From Pseudomonadota bacterium (GTDB lineage: Bacteria; Pseudomonadota; Gammaproteobacteria; Steroidobacterales; Steroidobacteraceae), in contig JAFEFN010000013.1 in the NCBI GenBank assembly GCA_018240525.1, positions 310,001 to 374,000 of the forward strand: a stretch of DNA of 64,000 nt, given 5' to 3'. Of this stretch, positions 1-9,060 are shown one piece after another (position 1 is the first letter of the stretch; every line of letters starts with the position of its first letter). The notes beneath the pieces are model-generated. The model saw only the letters and a program-made list of their open reading frames with translations. It made no database searches and had not been told where the DNA came from. The translations under genes and the position numbers were made by a program.

Positions 1-87
1 TTTGCGGACTTAGCCATAGGGAGTTCGCCGACAACGACCGATGGCGCTTGCACAGTTCCTCGCTGACCGCCTTTCTTGATTACGCAC

Positions 88-116
88 TTGTACGCTGCGT
101 TAAGAACTTCTACGCA
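88..116 (+). promoter_or_regulatory. Possible weak promoter of the N-ATPase operon
   Basis: A TTGTAC hexamer at 88-93 is separated by 17 bases from TACGCA at 111-116, about 75 bases before atpD. Both boxes match the sigma70 consensus poorly, so this is only the best candidate within the 189 bases before the operon. Nothing else was recognised in that stretch. Confidence 0.25.
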
Positions 117-180
117 TGGGATTAGGAGACCCGTGCGGTAGGCTAACTTTCTGGCTGCTGCTTGGAGGCTCATTGCATGA

Positions 181-1620
<1,440 letters not shown>

Positions 1621-1621
1621 G

Positions 1622-2077
1622 ATGAGACTCTCAGTCGCCACACCCCTTGCGATCGTCGTCGACGTGAACGACGTAGCGCACTTGCGCGCCGAGGACGACA
1701 CAGGCGCCTTCGGCGTTCTTCCTGGGCACGCGGACTTCCTGACGGTGCTCTCGGTATCAGTGGCAACCTGGCGTGATCATGCGGGCCGGGAGAATCACGT
1801 TGCGCTCCGTCGCGGAACCCTCGAAGTACGTGGCGGTGATTCGATCCGCATCGCGACGCGTGAAGCCGTCGCCGATGATGATCTCGCTCGCCTCGAGACG
1901 GAGGTTCTGACGAGCTTCCGGCGCCGTGCGGAGGAGGAGGCAAAGGCACGTGTTGATGCCCAGCGCCTCTACCTCGCGGCGATCCGCCAGATCTGCCGCT
2001 TCCTCAAGCCGGAGCGTCGCGGATTCCTGGACCGTACAGCTGCATTCGTCGTCGCCCAGGATGACCTCCAGCCATGA
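1622..2077 (+). CDS. atpC: N-type ATPase subunit epsilon
   Basis: Central-stalk epsilon subunit, 151 residues. The N-terminal beta-sandwich is recognisable from the motif GAFGVLPGHADFLTVL around residues 35-50, typical of F-type epsilon. A charged helical C-terminal half follows. The start is two bases after the atpD stop and the end overlaps atpQ, so translation is probably coupled. The C-terminal half is rich in Arg and Glu and does not obviously match the regulatory helices of housekeeping epsilon, which would fit a different mode of inhibition; that is inference. Confidence 0.9.
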   Translation: MRLSVATPLAIVVDVNDVAHLRAEDDTGAFGVLPGHADFLTVLSVSVATWRDHAGRENHVALRRGTLEVRGGDSIRIATREAVADDDLARLETEVLTSFRRRAEEEAKARVDAQRLYLAAIRQICRFLKPERRGFLDRTAAFVVAQDDLQP

Positions 2078-2358
2078 CCGATCGCATACAGAGCGACCGG
2101 CGCCTGCAGGCCGCCGTGCACACGCGCCAGGCGCGTCGCGAGCGCTGGCAGCGCGAGGGCGAACGGTCGATGGGTCAGAACCTCGCGATGATTGGCGCGC
2201 TCGGCTGGACCATTGTCCTGCCCACCCTGATCGGCATGTTCATGGGGCGCTGGCTCGATCGTCTGCTGGGCATGGGGATCTTTTGGACCCTCGGCCTGCT
2301 GGCGGCAGGGCTCACGCTCGGCTGCGTGTTGGGATGGAAGAGGATGCACGGCGCATGA
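2074..2358 (+). CDS. atpQ: N-ATPase accessory membrane protein AtpQ
   Basis: Small membrane protein of 94 residues with a basic N-terminal tail (about residues 1-35) and two hydrophobic segments at roughly 39-58 and 66-86. It belongs to the AtpI/AtpQ group found in N-ATPase operons, where it sits between atpC and atpR. It overlaps the end of atpC by four bases and atpR by four bases (ATGA). AtpQ and AtpR are thought to help assemble the c-ring or bring ions to it. Identity rests on position, size and topology more than on a strong motif. Confidence 0.8.
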   Translation: MTDRIQSDRRLQAAVHTRQARRERWQREGERSMGQNLAMIGALGWTIVLPTLIGMFMGRWLDRLLGMGIFWTLGLLAAGLTLGCVLGWKRMHGA

Positions 2359-2639
2359 GCTCCATCCACCGCTCCGGTCTTGTTCCGATTGCGATGGCAG
2401 TCGCCGGATTCACCTTCGGCCTCGCGTATTTCGCTCTGCTGAGACGTACCGCTCTGACTCTTGCCCTTCCATCCGGCAGCAGGTACGCCGCTCTCGCGCT
2501 CACACTGGGCCGTATCGCCACCGCGATCGTCTTCTTTCTGCTCGCCGCAAGAATCGATGTCCTGGCGCTGTTCGCCGCACTCGCGGGGTTCCTGATGGCG
2601 CGCACCGTATCAGTTCATGCGGGGCACAGGGGCGCCTGA
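2355..2639 (+). CDS. atpR: N-ATPase accessory membrane protein AtpR
   Basis: A 94-residue protein with three predicted membrane helices. The start is the ATG at 2355, which overlaps the atpQ stop in ATGA; an open frame extends further upstream but runs through atpQ and atpC. The middle helix carries an arginine in the segment LGRIATAIVFF. AtpR proteins are known for a conserved membrane-embedded arginine proposed to pair with the carboxylate of subunit c during ring assembly, so this residue fits the family. The stop overlaps the atpB start by one base. Confidence 0.82.
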   Translation: MSSIHRSGLVPIAMAVAGFTFGLAYFALLRRTALTLALPSGSRYAALALTLGRIATAIVFFLLAARIDVLALFAALAGFLMARTVSVHAGHRGA

Positions 2640-3310
2640 TGCAGGAATCCCCCATCAGCAGCGCAATCGTCCTGCATCTCGGCCTGGTGCCGATCACTCG
2701 TCCGGTCGTGACGACCTGGGTGATCATGATCGTGCTGTCGGCCCCGTGTTGGCTCGTGACGCGCCGACTGCAGCGCGTGCCCGAGGGACCGCAAGCGGTC
2801 CTCGAAAGCCTAGTCACCGAGATGGTGCGGCAGATCGAAAATGCCATCCGCAAGGATCCCCGGCCGTTTCTCCCCCTGTTAGGTACCCTCTTCATCTTTC
2901 TCGTCACGGCGAATCTCTCCGGGCTGGTGCCGGGTATGAAGGCACCGACCAGCCGCATCGAGACGCCTGCCGCGCTTGCGCTGATAGTGTTCTTCTCAGT
3001 CCATTTCTTCGGGGCGCGCTCACGGGGGCTGCGCGGGTACCTTGTGAGCTTCGCCGAGCCGCGCCTCATCATGCTGCCGCTGAATATTCTGTCGGAGATT
3101 ACGCGCACTTTCTCGCTCATGGTGCGGTTGTTCGGCAACATCATGAGCGGCGAATTCGTCATCGGCCTCGTCGTGGCGCTTGCGGGCTTGTTCGTGCCAA
3201 TCCCGCTGATGGTCCTCGAGACCGTGGTCGGGGTCATCCAGGCCTACATCTTCACCTTACTCGCCGCCGTGTTTATCGGCGCTGCCGTGGGCAGCGTTGA
3301 ATCTGGCTAA
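2639..3310 (+). CDS. atpB: N-type ATPase subunit a
   Basis: Membrane stator subunit a, 223 residues, forming the ion half-channels against the c-ring. The essential arginine is visible in the segment [14 protein letters not shown], equivalent to Arg210 of the Escherichia coli subunit in RLFGNM. It has about five hydrophobic segments. At 223 residues it is shorter than housekeeping subunit a (about 270), which is usual for N-ATPases. It starts on the last base of the atpR stop and ends just before the Shine-Dalgarno of atpE. Confidence 0.93.
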   Translation: MQESPISSAIVLHLGLVPITRPVVTTWVIMIVLSAPCWLVTRRLQRVPEGPQAVLESLVTEMVRQIENAIRKDPRPFLPLLGTLFIFLVTANLSGLVPGMKAPTSRIETPAALALIVFFSVHFFGARSRGLRGYLVSFAEPRLIMLPLNILSEITRTFSLMVRLFGNIMSGEFVIGLVVALAGLFVPIPLMVLETVVGVIQAYIFTLLAAVFIGAAVGSVESG

Positions 3311-3320
3311 AGGAGGCTCC

Positions 3321-3563
3321 TTGGACGCAAAAACGATTTCGCTTATCTGCGCGGCGATCGTCGTCGCGGTCGGTTCGATCGGTCCGGCCCTGGCAGAGGG
3401 CCGCTCCGTCGCGGCCGCGATGGATGCGATTGCGCGCCAGCCGGAGGCTGCAGGCACCATTTCCCGCACCTTGTTTGTGGGTCTCGCCATGATAGAGACC
3501 ATGGCCATTTATTGCCTGGTCGTCGCGTTGCTGCTGCTCTTCGCCAATCCGCTCGTACGGTAA
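3321..3563 (+). CDS. atpE: N-type ATPase subunit c (two-carboxylate ion site)
   Basis: Rotor-ring proteolipid, 80 residues, two helices joined by the polar loop ARQPEA (38-43). I start it at TTG 3321 because AAAGGAGG lies at a suitable distance upstream. An in-frame TTG at 3297 would add eight residues and place the ribosome site inside the gene. The key carboxylate is Glu59, followed by Thr60 and Tyr64 (IETMAIY). Glu26 occupies the place of Gln32 of the Ilyobacter tartaricus sodium ring. Glu/Glu/Thr/Tyr resembles the sodium ligand set reported for many N-ATPases. However, the Burkholderia pseudomallei N-type ring was measured as proton-specific, so the coupling ion cannot be read from these residues alone. 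Confidence 0.9.
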   Translation: MDAKTISLICAAIVVAVGSIGPALAEGRSVAAAMDAIARQPEAAGTISRTLFVGLAMIETMAIYCLVVALLLLFANPLVR

Positions 3564-3568
3564 ACGCG

Positions 3569-4324
3569 ATGCATCTAGATTGGTGGACGCTCGGTCTCCA
3601 GACCCTCAACTTCGGGGTTTTGGTGTGGCTGCTGCACCGCTTTCTGTACCGTCCGGTGCAGCAACTGGTTGCGGCACGCAAGGCGGAGATACAGCGCCAG
3701 TACGCCGACGCAAAGGCTGCCGAGGAGAACGCCTCCACCCAGGTCGCGGCAGTCGAGGCCGAGCGTGCCGGGATCTCCGCAGAACGCGAGGCGACTCTCA
3801 AAGCGGCGAGAGCGCAGGGAGAGAAGATGGCTGCCGAGCGACGTGCTCAGAGCGAGCGGGATGCGCAAAACCTTCTCGACAGCACCCGTAAGACTCTGGC
3901 CGCCGAGCGGCAGCAGGCCCTTGCAGATGCGCAGCGCCTTGCGCTCGGGCTCGGTGCTCAATTCGCACAACAATTGCTGACATCGGTGCCGATGAGCCTG
4001 CGCGGGGAAGCATGGATCGGGCGTATCGAGCAGTACCTGAAAGACCTCGCGCCATCCGAGCGCGATGCTCTCGCGCGTCAGTTAGCCGCCGGCGAGGCTT
4101 TGACCGTCGTCACAGCCGCGCCTTTGCCGGCCGCCGCCGCCGAAAACTGGCACGACCGCCTGCGAGCACTGCTGGGTAATTCAATTATCGTCGCCTTCGA
4201 GGTCAAGCCTGAACTCGTTGCGGGTGCCGAGCTTCGCTTTCCAACCGCGCTGCTGCAGTTTTCATGGGAAAGCGCCCTTGCCTCGATGCGCTCCGAGGTG
4301 AGCAGCCATGCTGACGCTCACTGA
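3569..4324 (+). CDS. atpF: N-type ATPase subunit b with delta-like C-terminus
   Basis: Peripheral stalk subunit of 251 residues, far longer than the usual 156. Start at ATG 3569. One N-terminal membrane helix (about residues 5-24) is followed by a long charged coiled coil rich in Ala, Glu, Arg and Gln to about residue 135. The C-terminal 110 residues are globular and end in a segment with the pattern of the delta/OSCP C-terminal domain (VAFEVKPELVAGAELRF). The operon has no atpH, so this domain probably replaces delta at the top of the stator. It overlaps atpA by 17 bases. The delta assignment is by pattern and context. Confidence 0.88.
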   Translation: MHLDWWTLGLQTLNFGVLVWLLHRFLYRPVQQLVAARKAEIQRQYADAKAAEENASTQVAAVEAERAGISAEREATLKAARAQGEKMAAERRAQSERDAQNLLDSTRKTLAAERQQALADAQRLALGLGAQFAQQLLTSVPMSLRGEAWIGRIEQYLKDLAPSERDALARQLAAGEALTVVTAAPLPAAAAENWHDRLRALLGNSIIVAFEVKPELVAGAELRFPTALLQFSWESALASMRSEVSSHADAH

Positions 4325-5855
4325 GGAGCTGCAGCAGTGGATTGATCTCAACCGGCAACGCCTCGGCTCCTTGGCTCTCGCGCCGCGGCTGGTGCACGTC
4401 GGGCGCGTGCTTCGGGTCGGGGATGGCGTTGCCACCGTGCAGGGGCTTCCGGCCGCACGCCTCGACGAGCTGCTGGAGTTTACGGGTGGGATTAGAGGTC
4501 TGGCCATCGACCTCGGCGAGGAAGCGATCGGGTGCCTGCTACTCGGCGACAGTGCAGCGATACAGGCCGGCAGCACGGTGCACAGCACCGGACAGGTGGC
4601 GCGGGTACCGGTTGGGGAGGCGCTGCTCGGTCGCGTGGTGGATCCTTTGGGCGCGCCGCTCGATGGCAAGGGGGCCGTCGAGGCCACCAGGTTTGCGCCG
4701 GTCGAGCAGCCCGCCCCCATGATCATCGATCGCGCGCTAGTCACAAAGCCGCTCTCGACGGGCTTGCTGGTCGTCGATGCCATGATTCCGCTTGGCCGGG
4801 GGCAACGGGAGCTCATCATCGGCGATCGCGGGACCGGCAAGACCGCCATCGCAGTCGATACGATCATCAATCAGAAGTCGACTGAGGTAATCTGTATCTA
4901 TGCGGCGGTTGGCCAAAAAACGTCTTCCGTAGCGCGCGTGATCGAGGCGGTTCGCCGCTGTGGCGCGCCGGAGCGATGTATCCTTGTGGTTGGCGAGGCC
5001 AATGCTGCGCCGGGTCTGCAATGGCTCACGCCGTATTCGGCCTGCTCGATGGCCGAGTATTTCATGGCACAGGGACGCGACGTGCTGCTCGTCATCGACG
5101 ACCTGACGAAGCACGCCGCGGCCTATCGCGAAGTGTCTCTCCTGCTGCGCCGCCCCCCGGGCCGGGAAGCCTATCCGGGCGATATCTTCTACATACATTC
5201 GCGCCTGCTCGAGCGCGCCGCAAAGCTGGCCCCCGAGCGAGGCGGTGGTTCTCTCACGGCACTTCCGATTGCCGAGACTCAGGCCGGAAACATCGCCGCC
5301 TACATTCCTACAAACCTGATCTCGATAACGGACGGTCAAATATTCCTGGATCCGCGGCTCTTCTATGAAGATCAGAAGCCAGCTGTCGACGTGGGAAAGA
5401 GCGTCTCGCGCGTCGGCGGCAAGACGCAGGCGCCCGTGCTCCAGGCCCTCTCGGAGAGCCTGCGGCTCGACTATGCGCAATTTCTCGAGCTCGAGGTGTT
5501 CACCCGCTTCGGCACGATGGTCGATGAGCGCACGCGCAAGACGATCGAACACGGCCGGCGCATTCGCGCCGTTCTCAGTCAGCCACAGTTCACACCCCTG
5601 TCGCTGGCAGAGGAAGTCGCGCTGCTCTGCGCACTCGCCGACGGAGTGCTCGACAGCCTCCCACTCGACCGCGTCGCTGAGTTCCGCACCGCGCTGGTGC
5701 CCTGGCTGACTGCGCATTGCCCGGAGGCTCTGACCCTCGCCGACCAGGCGCCGGCGCTCCCAGTCGACGCTCGCGCCCGCCTCACCGCCACGCTTCAGAC
5801 CCTCTCCCGGTCGATCTACGAAGCGCGAGGCAGCACGCCGGAGCCCGGCGCATGA
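4308..5855 (+). CDS. atpA: N-type ATPase subunit alpha
   Basis: Non-catalytic alpha subunit, 515 residues. The P-loop GDRGTGKT is at residues 172-179. The beta-barrel N-terminal domain reads VGRVLRVGDGVATVQGL. The arginine-finger segment SVSRVGGKTQAPVLQ is intact, so catalysis at the neighbouring beta sites should be possible. The conserved segment REAYPGDIFYIHSRLLERAAKL is present. The N-terminal helix that contacts delta is present but short. It overlaps atpF upstream and shares an ATGA with atpG downstream. Confidence 0.95.
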   Translation: MLTLTEELQQWIDLNRQRLGSLALAPRLVHVGRVLRVGDGVATVQGLPAARLDELLEFTGGIRGLAIDLGEEAIGCLLLGDSAAIQAGSTVHSTGQVARVPVGEALLGRVVDPLGAPLDGKGAVEATRFAPVEQPAPMIIDRALVTKPLSTGLLVVDAMIPLGRGQRELIIGDRGTGKTAIAVDTIINQKSTEVICIYAAVGQKTSSVARVIEAVRRCGAPERCILVVGEANAAPGLQWLTPYSACSMAEYFMAQGRDVLLVIDDLTKHAAAYREVSLLLRRPPGREAYPGDIFYIHSRLLERAAKLAPERGGGSLTALPIAETQAGNIAAYIPTNLISITDGQIFLDPRLFYEDQKPAVDVGKSVSRVGGKTQAPVLQALSESLRLDYAQFLELEVFTRFGTMVDERTRKTIEHGRRIRAVLSQPQFTPLSLAEEVALLCALADGVLDSLPLDRVAEFRTALVPWLTAHCPEALTLADQAPALPVDARARLTATLQTLSRSIYEARGSTPEPGA

Positions 5856-6697
5856 CACGACTCGCGGAAATCAACAGCCATATCGCCAGCATGACCGAGC
5901 TGCTCGAGATAGTCGGCGCGATGCGGTCTCTCGCCGGAATTCGAGTGCAGGAAGCGCAGCGGTCACTCCAAGGCGTCCGCCGCTATTCAGAGTCCGTGGC
6001 AGACGCGATTGGGGCTGCATTGCTTCTCATGCCTCAACCTTCACAGGAAGAGATGTCGAGCCGGGGCCGCCGCGCAGTGATCATCTGTACAGCCGAGCAC
6101 GGATTCGTTGGCGCTTTCAATGAGCGACTGCTGGAGGCTGCGCAGAAGCGGCTCGAGCCCACTGACCTGCTCTTCGTTCTCGGCAGCCGCGGCGCAGCAC
6201 TCGCACTTGAGCGCGGCCTCAATCCCCAATGGACGCACGCAATGGCGGGGCGCGTAACAGGTGTTCCAGACCTCATAGATCGCCTGACGCACGAGCTCTA
6301 CACGCGCATTGCCCAAGGGCAGATCGGCCGCATCGAGCTGATCTCAAGCCGGTATCGGCAGGGCGGCGCACCGGCGATTGAGCATCGCACGCTGCTGCCT
6401 CTCGATACAGCAACATTCGCGCTTTCCCAACCGCGACAGGCACCCCTGCATAACCTCCCTCCGAGACGGTTGCTCGAGAGGCTGATGACCGAATATGTTC
6501 TCGCGCTCTTTACCGAAGCCGTGGTCGAATCAATAGGAAGCGAGAACGCTGCGCGCTTCGCCGCCATGCAAGCGGCGCACGATAACGTCGAAGAGAAGCT
6601 CGGCACGCTGCGCCAGGCCGGACGTCGGGCCCGCCAGGGTGAGATCACTGAAGAGCTCATCGATTTGATCACGGGCACGGAAGCGCTGGCTTTGTGA
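5852..6697 (+). CDS. atpG: N-type ATPase subunit gamma
   Basis: Central rotor shaft, 281 residues, starting at ATG 5852 overlapping the atpA stop. The N-terminal helix (MTRLAEINSHIASMTELLEI) and the C-terminal helix (ARFAAMQAAHDNVEEKL) show the antiparallel coiled-coil ends expected of gamma. The usual N-terminal motif KIK..NTQKIT is replaced, which is common for the divergent N-ATPase gamma. Last gene of the operon; the next genes face it on the other strand. Confidence 0.88.
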   Translation: MTRLAEINSHIASMTELLEIVGAMRSLAGIRVQEAQRSLQGVRRYSESVADAIGAALLLMPQPSQEEMSSRGRRAVIICTAEHGFVGAFNERLLEAAQKRLEPTDLLFVLGSRGAALALERGLNPQWTHAMAGRVTGVPDLIDRLTHELYTRIAQGQIGRIELISSRYRQGGAPAIEHRTLLPLDTATFALSQPRQAPLHNLPPRRLLERLMTEYVLALFTEAVVESIGSENAARFAAMQAAHDNVEEKLGTLRQAGRRARQGEITEELIDLITGTEALAL

Positions 6698-6784
6698 GAC
6701 GGGCTGCCCGCAGGGCTCGCTCGGCTTTAAGCGCCTGTCTGACTTAGAAACCGCGAGCTCATTGCGCCCGTGCAAGCGTGTGTG

Positions 6785-6853
6785 ACCTCGAATGTCACCA
6801 AGTGACTGCCAATCGTTCGCACGGTGGCTGCCGCGCCGATGTGACATCGAGGT
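6785..6853. repeat. Imperfect inverted repeat between convergent genes
   Basis: ACCTCGAATGTCAC at 6785-6798 is matched by GTGACATCGAGGT at 6841-6853, an inverted repeat with 13-base arms apart from one extra A, separated by 42 bases. It lies in the 180-base gap between atpG and the facing membrane-protein gene. The loop is too long and there is no T-run, so it is not a classic terminator. A protein-binding site or relic of a repeat are alternatives. Confidence 0.45.
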
Positions 6854-6877
6854 ATATTTCCGGGGCGTTCTCGACCC

Positions 6878-7135
6878 TCAGAGGCTGCGCCGGTTTTTGT
6901 CAACGATGCCGATCGCGATGAGGCTGAAGGCGAGTAGGCGCGTCAGATAAAGCAAGTGCACTGTCTCGAATGTCGGGCGCACGACTGCCAGGCCCAGCCA
7001 GTTGAATGCAAGAACCAGGAACGCCAACGAGAAAAAAGCAAACAGCCTCTCGCCGGTCGCTGTCCAGTACCGCTGAAAAAACAGCGCCACTACAAGACTT
7101 GCCATGGTGAGCGTGCCCCACAGGAACTCTCTCAT
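6878..7135 (-). CDS. Small membrane protein, DUF5985-like (second of pair)
   Basis: 85-residue protein with three predicted membrane helices (about residues 2-20, 26-46, 50-72) and a short basic tail. Start chosen at the ATG at 7135; an upstream in-frame start would run into the preceding gene. The neighbour at 7143-7400 has the same length and topology, and the two look like a DUF5985-type pair, possibly a heteromer from an old duplication. Both follow a small winged-helix regulator. Function unknown. Confidence 0.65.
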   Translation of the reverse strand: MREFLWGTLTMASLVVALFFQRYWTATGERLFAFFSLAFLVLAFNWLGLAVVRPTFETVHLLYLTRLLAFSLIAIGIVDKNRRSL

Positions 7136-7142
7136 GAAGCAC

Positions 7143-7400
7143 CTACCTCGAATCCGAAATGAGGCCGTACAGGAGCACAACCATGCCCAGCAGGGCCGCG
7201 CCTGTTCGCCACACGAACAGATCGATTTGCGGGACCATGATCAGATCGACGAACAATAAGACGCTGTTGAGTCCGAGGCCAACAAAACTCAGGCCAGACC
7301 AGAACAGCAGGCGTTGTCGGCTTGTGCGATAACCGCGCAGCAGCAACCAGGCGCAGAGCACACTCATCGCCGCGCACAGGGCGTAAACAGCCTCAGCCAT
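7143..7400 (-). CDS. Small membrane protein, DUF5985-like (first of pair)
   Basis: 85-residue protein, start at ATG 7400. Three hydrophobic stretches are separated by a short arginine-rich loop (RGYRTSRQR, around residues 20-28) and the helix pair FWSGLSFVGLGLNSVLLFV. It overlaps the stop of the upstream regulator by eight bases and ends eight bases before its partner, so the three genes form one transcription unit. The pattern of a regulator followed by two such proteins recurs in proteobacteria as I recall it, but no biochemical role is known to me. Confidence 0.65.
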   Translation of the reverse strand: MAEAVYALCAAMSVLCAWLLLRGYRTSRQRLLFWSGLSFVGLGLNSVLLFVDLIMVPQIDLFVWRTGAALLGMVVLLYGLISDSR

Positions 7401-7806
7401 CGGATTTATCCTTGCGCAGGACGAATGCGTCAGCAAACGCCTGCGCCGCACTGGTGCGCAAGCGCTCAAGCGCCTGTTCGCTCATGACGCGCAGCAGCGC
7501 GGCCGGGCGTTCCTGCCGCTCGCGAGCGATCAACGCCAGAATGTGGTCTGCGGTCGTACTCCGGGCTACATAAGAAAAGGTACGTGCGCCCGCGACTGTC
7601 CATGCCTTGACGAGTCCGGCCTCCCGCAGTGTTTCGAGTGCGACTGAGGCCGGCGCATCGTCAATACCCAGATCGAGCGCGAGCTCTCCGAGCGACCAGT
7701 TACGCGGCGCGCCACGCAGTGCAAGCAGAATCTCCAGCTGCTCGTAGGACCTAAGGTGGGCGCGCAGGAACTCCCTAACCTCCGGGTCTAGCTCAACCCT
7801 GGACAT
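7393..7806 (-). CDS. Winged-helix regulator-like protein of the membrane-protein pair
   Basis: 137-residue protein. Residues about 20-80 fit a winged helix: helix YEQLEILLALRG, then WSLGELALDLGIDDAPASVALETLREAGLV with the spacing of helices 2 and 3, then a short beta wing (WTVAGARTFSYV). The C-terminal half is helical and charged. There is no metal or ligand motif. It probably controls its own operon with the two downstream membrane proteins; family assignment below the wHTH level is not possible by eye. Confidence 0.65.
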   Translation of the reverse strand: MSRVELDPEVREFLRAHLRSYEQLEILLALRGAPRNWSLGELALDLGIDDAPASVALETLREAGLVKAWTVAGARTFSYVARSTTADHILALIARERQERPAALLRVMSEQALERLRTSAAQAFADAFVLRKDKSDG

Positions 7807-8063
7807 GGCACTGCTTCAACAGGCGGGCGCCTAGGCAGTCGCCTTGGAGCTGAAGGGCTTGCGCGAGACGGCACCACGCGCCGGGGTTCGCCTTGAGCAC
7901 TACGGCTCGCAGCTCCCGCTGGCCTGCCTGATTAGCAGACATGCCTAGTCTACGCTGCCGCCGGTCCTCGTCACAGCCCGCTCGCTTACAGGCGCTCGTC
8001 CACGCATTGCAGCCCGCTCCCTGCAATATCGACTGGTCAGGTGAGCCGACTCGCGCTATTGCG

Positions 8064-8433
8064 TTAACCGGAGGCATAGGGCCGGACGCTCTCGGCGACC
8101 GAATCCGCGATGTGCTCTTTCGTGAGGATTCCGACGACGGCGGACGCGCGCGGCACGTCGGTGCCGCGCACCACGACGATCATCGAAGCCTTTCTGCGCC
8201 AGAACCGCTGAACGACGTCAAACATGATGTCGGCCTCGATCGCGACGATGAATCGTTCGTTTTGCGACGCTGCCCAAGTCGACGCCCGTATAAGCCCCCT
8301 CAAGCCCATGCCGTAGTGAGGTATTCACCCTCAGGGTGCCGACGATTCTTTCGCCTTCAGTCACGACGATATGTCTCAACGTCCCCTGGCACTCGGGCAT
8401 GCGCAGGAACTCGTCGAACCCCTCGTGCCACGA
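8064..8433 (-). pseudogene. Frameshifted CBS-domain tail of a ClC-type chloride channel
   Basis: Two reading frames on the minus strand together encode the end of a ClC chloride channel CBS pair. The first frame reads HEGFDEFLRMPECQG, RHIVVTEGERIVGTLRVN and GAYTGVDLGSVAKR (about 8433 to 8258). The second continues with FIVAIEADIMFDVVQRFW, SMIVVVRGTDVPRAS and ILTKEHIADSVAESV to the stop at 8064. A frameshift at about 8258 separates them, and the whole channel part upstream is missing. The remnant begins exactly where the neighbouring TetR gene loses its own sequence, near 8434. It cannot make a working channel. Confidence 0.6.
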
Positions 8434-9043
8434 TGCGACCGATGTAGGTGACGACATCACGGGCCATGCGCGCAGTGATCGGTGCATGTCCGAAGAGCGC
8501 GCGGTAGTAAAACGGCCCGGTCAGCATGTCCAGCAGCAGCTCGGTCTCGAAGCCTTTTCGGATCTCGCCACGCACCTCGGCTCTCTCGAAGGCCTCGCGC
8601 ATCGACTTGCGACGAGCGGCGAGCACTTCTTCACGAATGATCGCAGCAAGCTCCGGATCCTGCGCCATATCCGCGACCAGACCCGGAAGCGCCTGGCCCA
8701 GGGGCCCGGCGAAGGCACGCAGCAGCGTCTGCACCGCCGCTTCGAGATCTGCGCGCAGCTCCCCGGTGTCGGCTGCCGGCTTCGCTCCCATTTCACTCAC
8801 AACGGCGTACGCCACCAAATGCCGCTTGCTCGGCCAGCGGCGATAGAGGCTGGTGCGCGCGGTTTTCACTTTGCGCGCGACGCTGGCGATCGTGACCGCA
8901 CCGTAGCCGCGCTTCCGCAGCAGCTGCAGCACGGCCGCGACGACCTCGGCGTCGATGCTCTCGTCGCGCGGACGCCCCAGCGGTGTCTTGCTGCGTGCGG
9001 CCTCGCGTACCGCGGCTAGGGGCTGAGGATTTAGATTCCGCAT
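8357..9043 (-). CDS. TetR-family transcriptional regulator with altered C-terminus
   Basis: 228 residues. The DNA-binding domain is typical: a helix around residues 31-46, then VTIASVARKVKTARTSLYRRWPSK (50-73) as the helix-turn-helix. The ligand domain carries the conserved segment GPFYYRALFGH near residues 176-185, as in the TetR_C family common in actinobacteria and proteobacteria. About the first 203 residues look native. The last 25 are read from DNA that in other frames encodes the ClC CBS remnant, so the natural end was replaced when that fragment joined. Seventeen bases separate it from the stop of the large exported protein upstream, so the two may be cotranscribed. Target unknown. 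Confidence 0.85.
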   Translation of the reverse strand: MRNLNPQPLAAVREAARSKTPLGRPRDESIDAEVVAAVLQLLRKRGYGAVTIASVARKVKTARTSLYRRWPSKRHLVAYAVVSEMGAKPAADTGELRADLEAAVQTLLRAFAGPLGQALPGLVADMAQDPELAAIIREEVLAARRKSMREAFERAEVRGEIRKGFETELLLDMLTGPFYYRALFGHAPITARMARDVVTYIGRIVARGVRRVPAHARVPGDVETYRRD

Positions 9044-9060
9044 CGTCGTGCCTCCAGCAC

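Noticed and set aside
3297..3320. Upstream TTG start for subunit c at 3297.
   Set aside because: It lies before the AAAGGAGG ribosome site, within the end of atpB, and adds eight residues not typical of subunit c.
7793..8077. Possible small gene upstream of the winged-helix regulator.
   Set aside because: 94 codons with no ribosome site, no family resemblance and Cys/Arg-rich composition. The stretch 7807-8063 otherwise holds only the likely regulator promoter.
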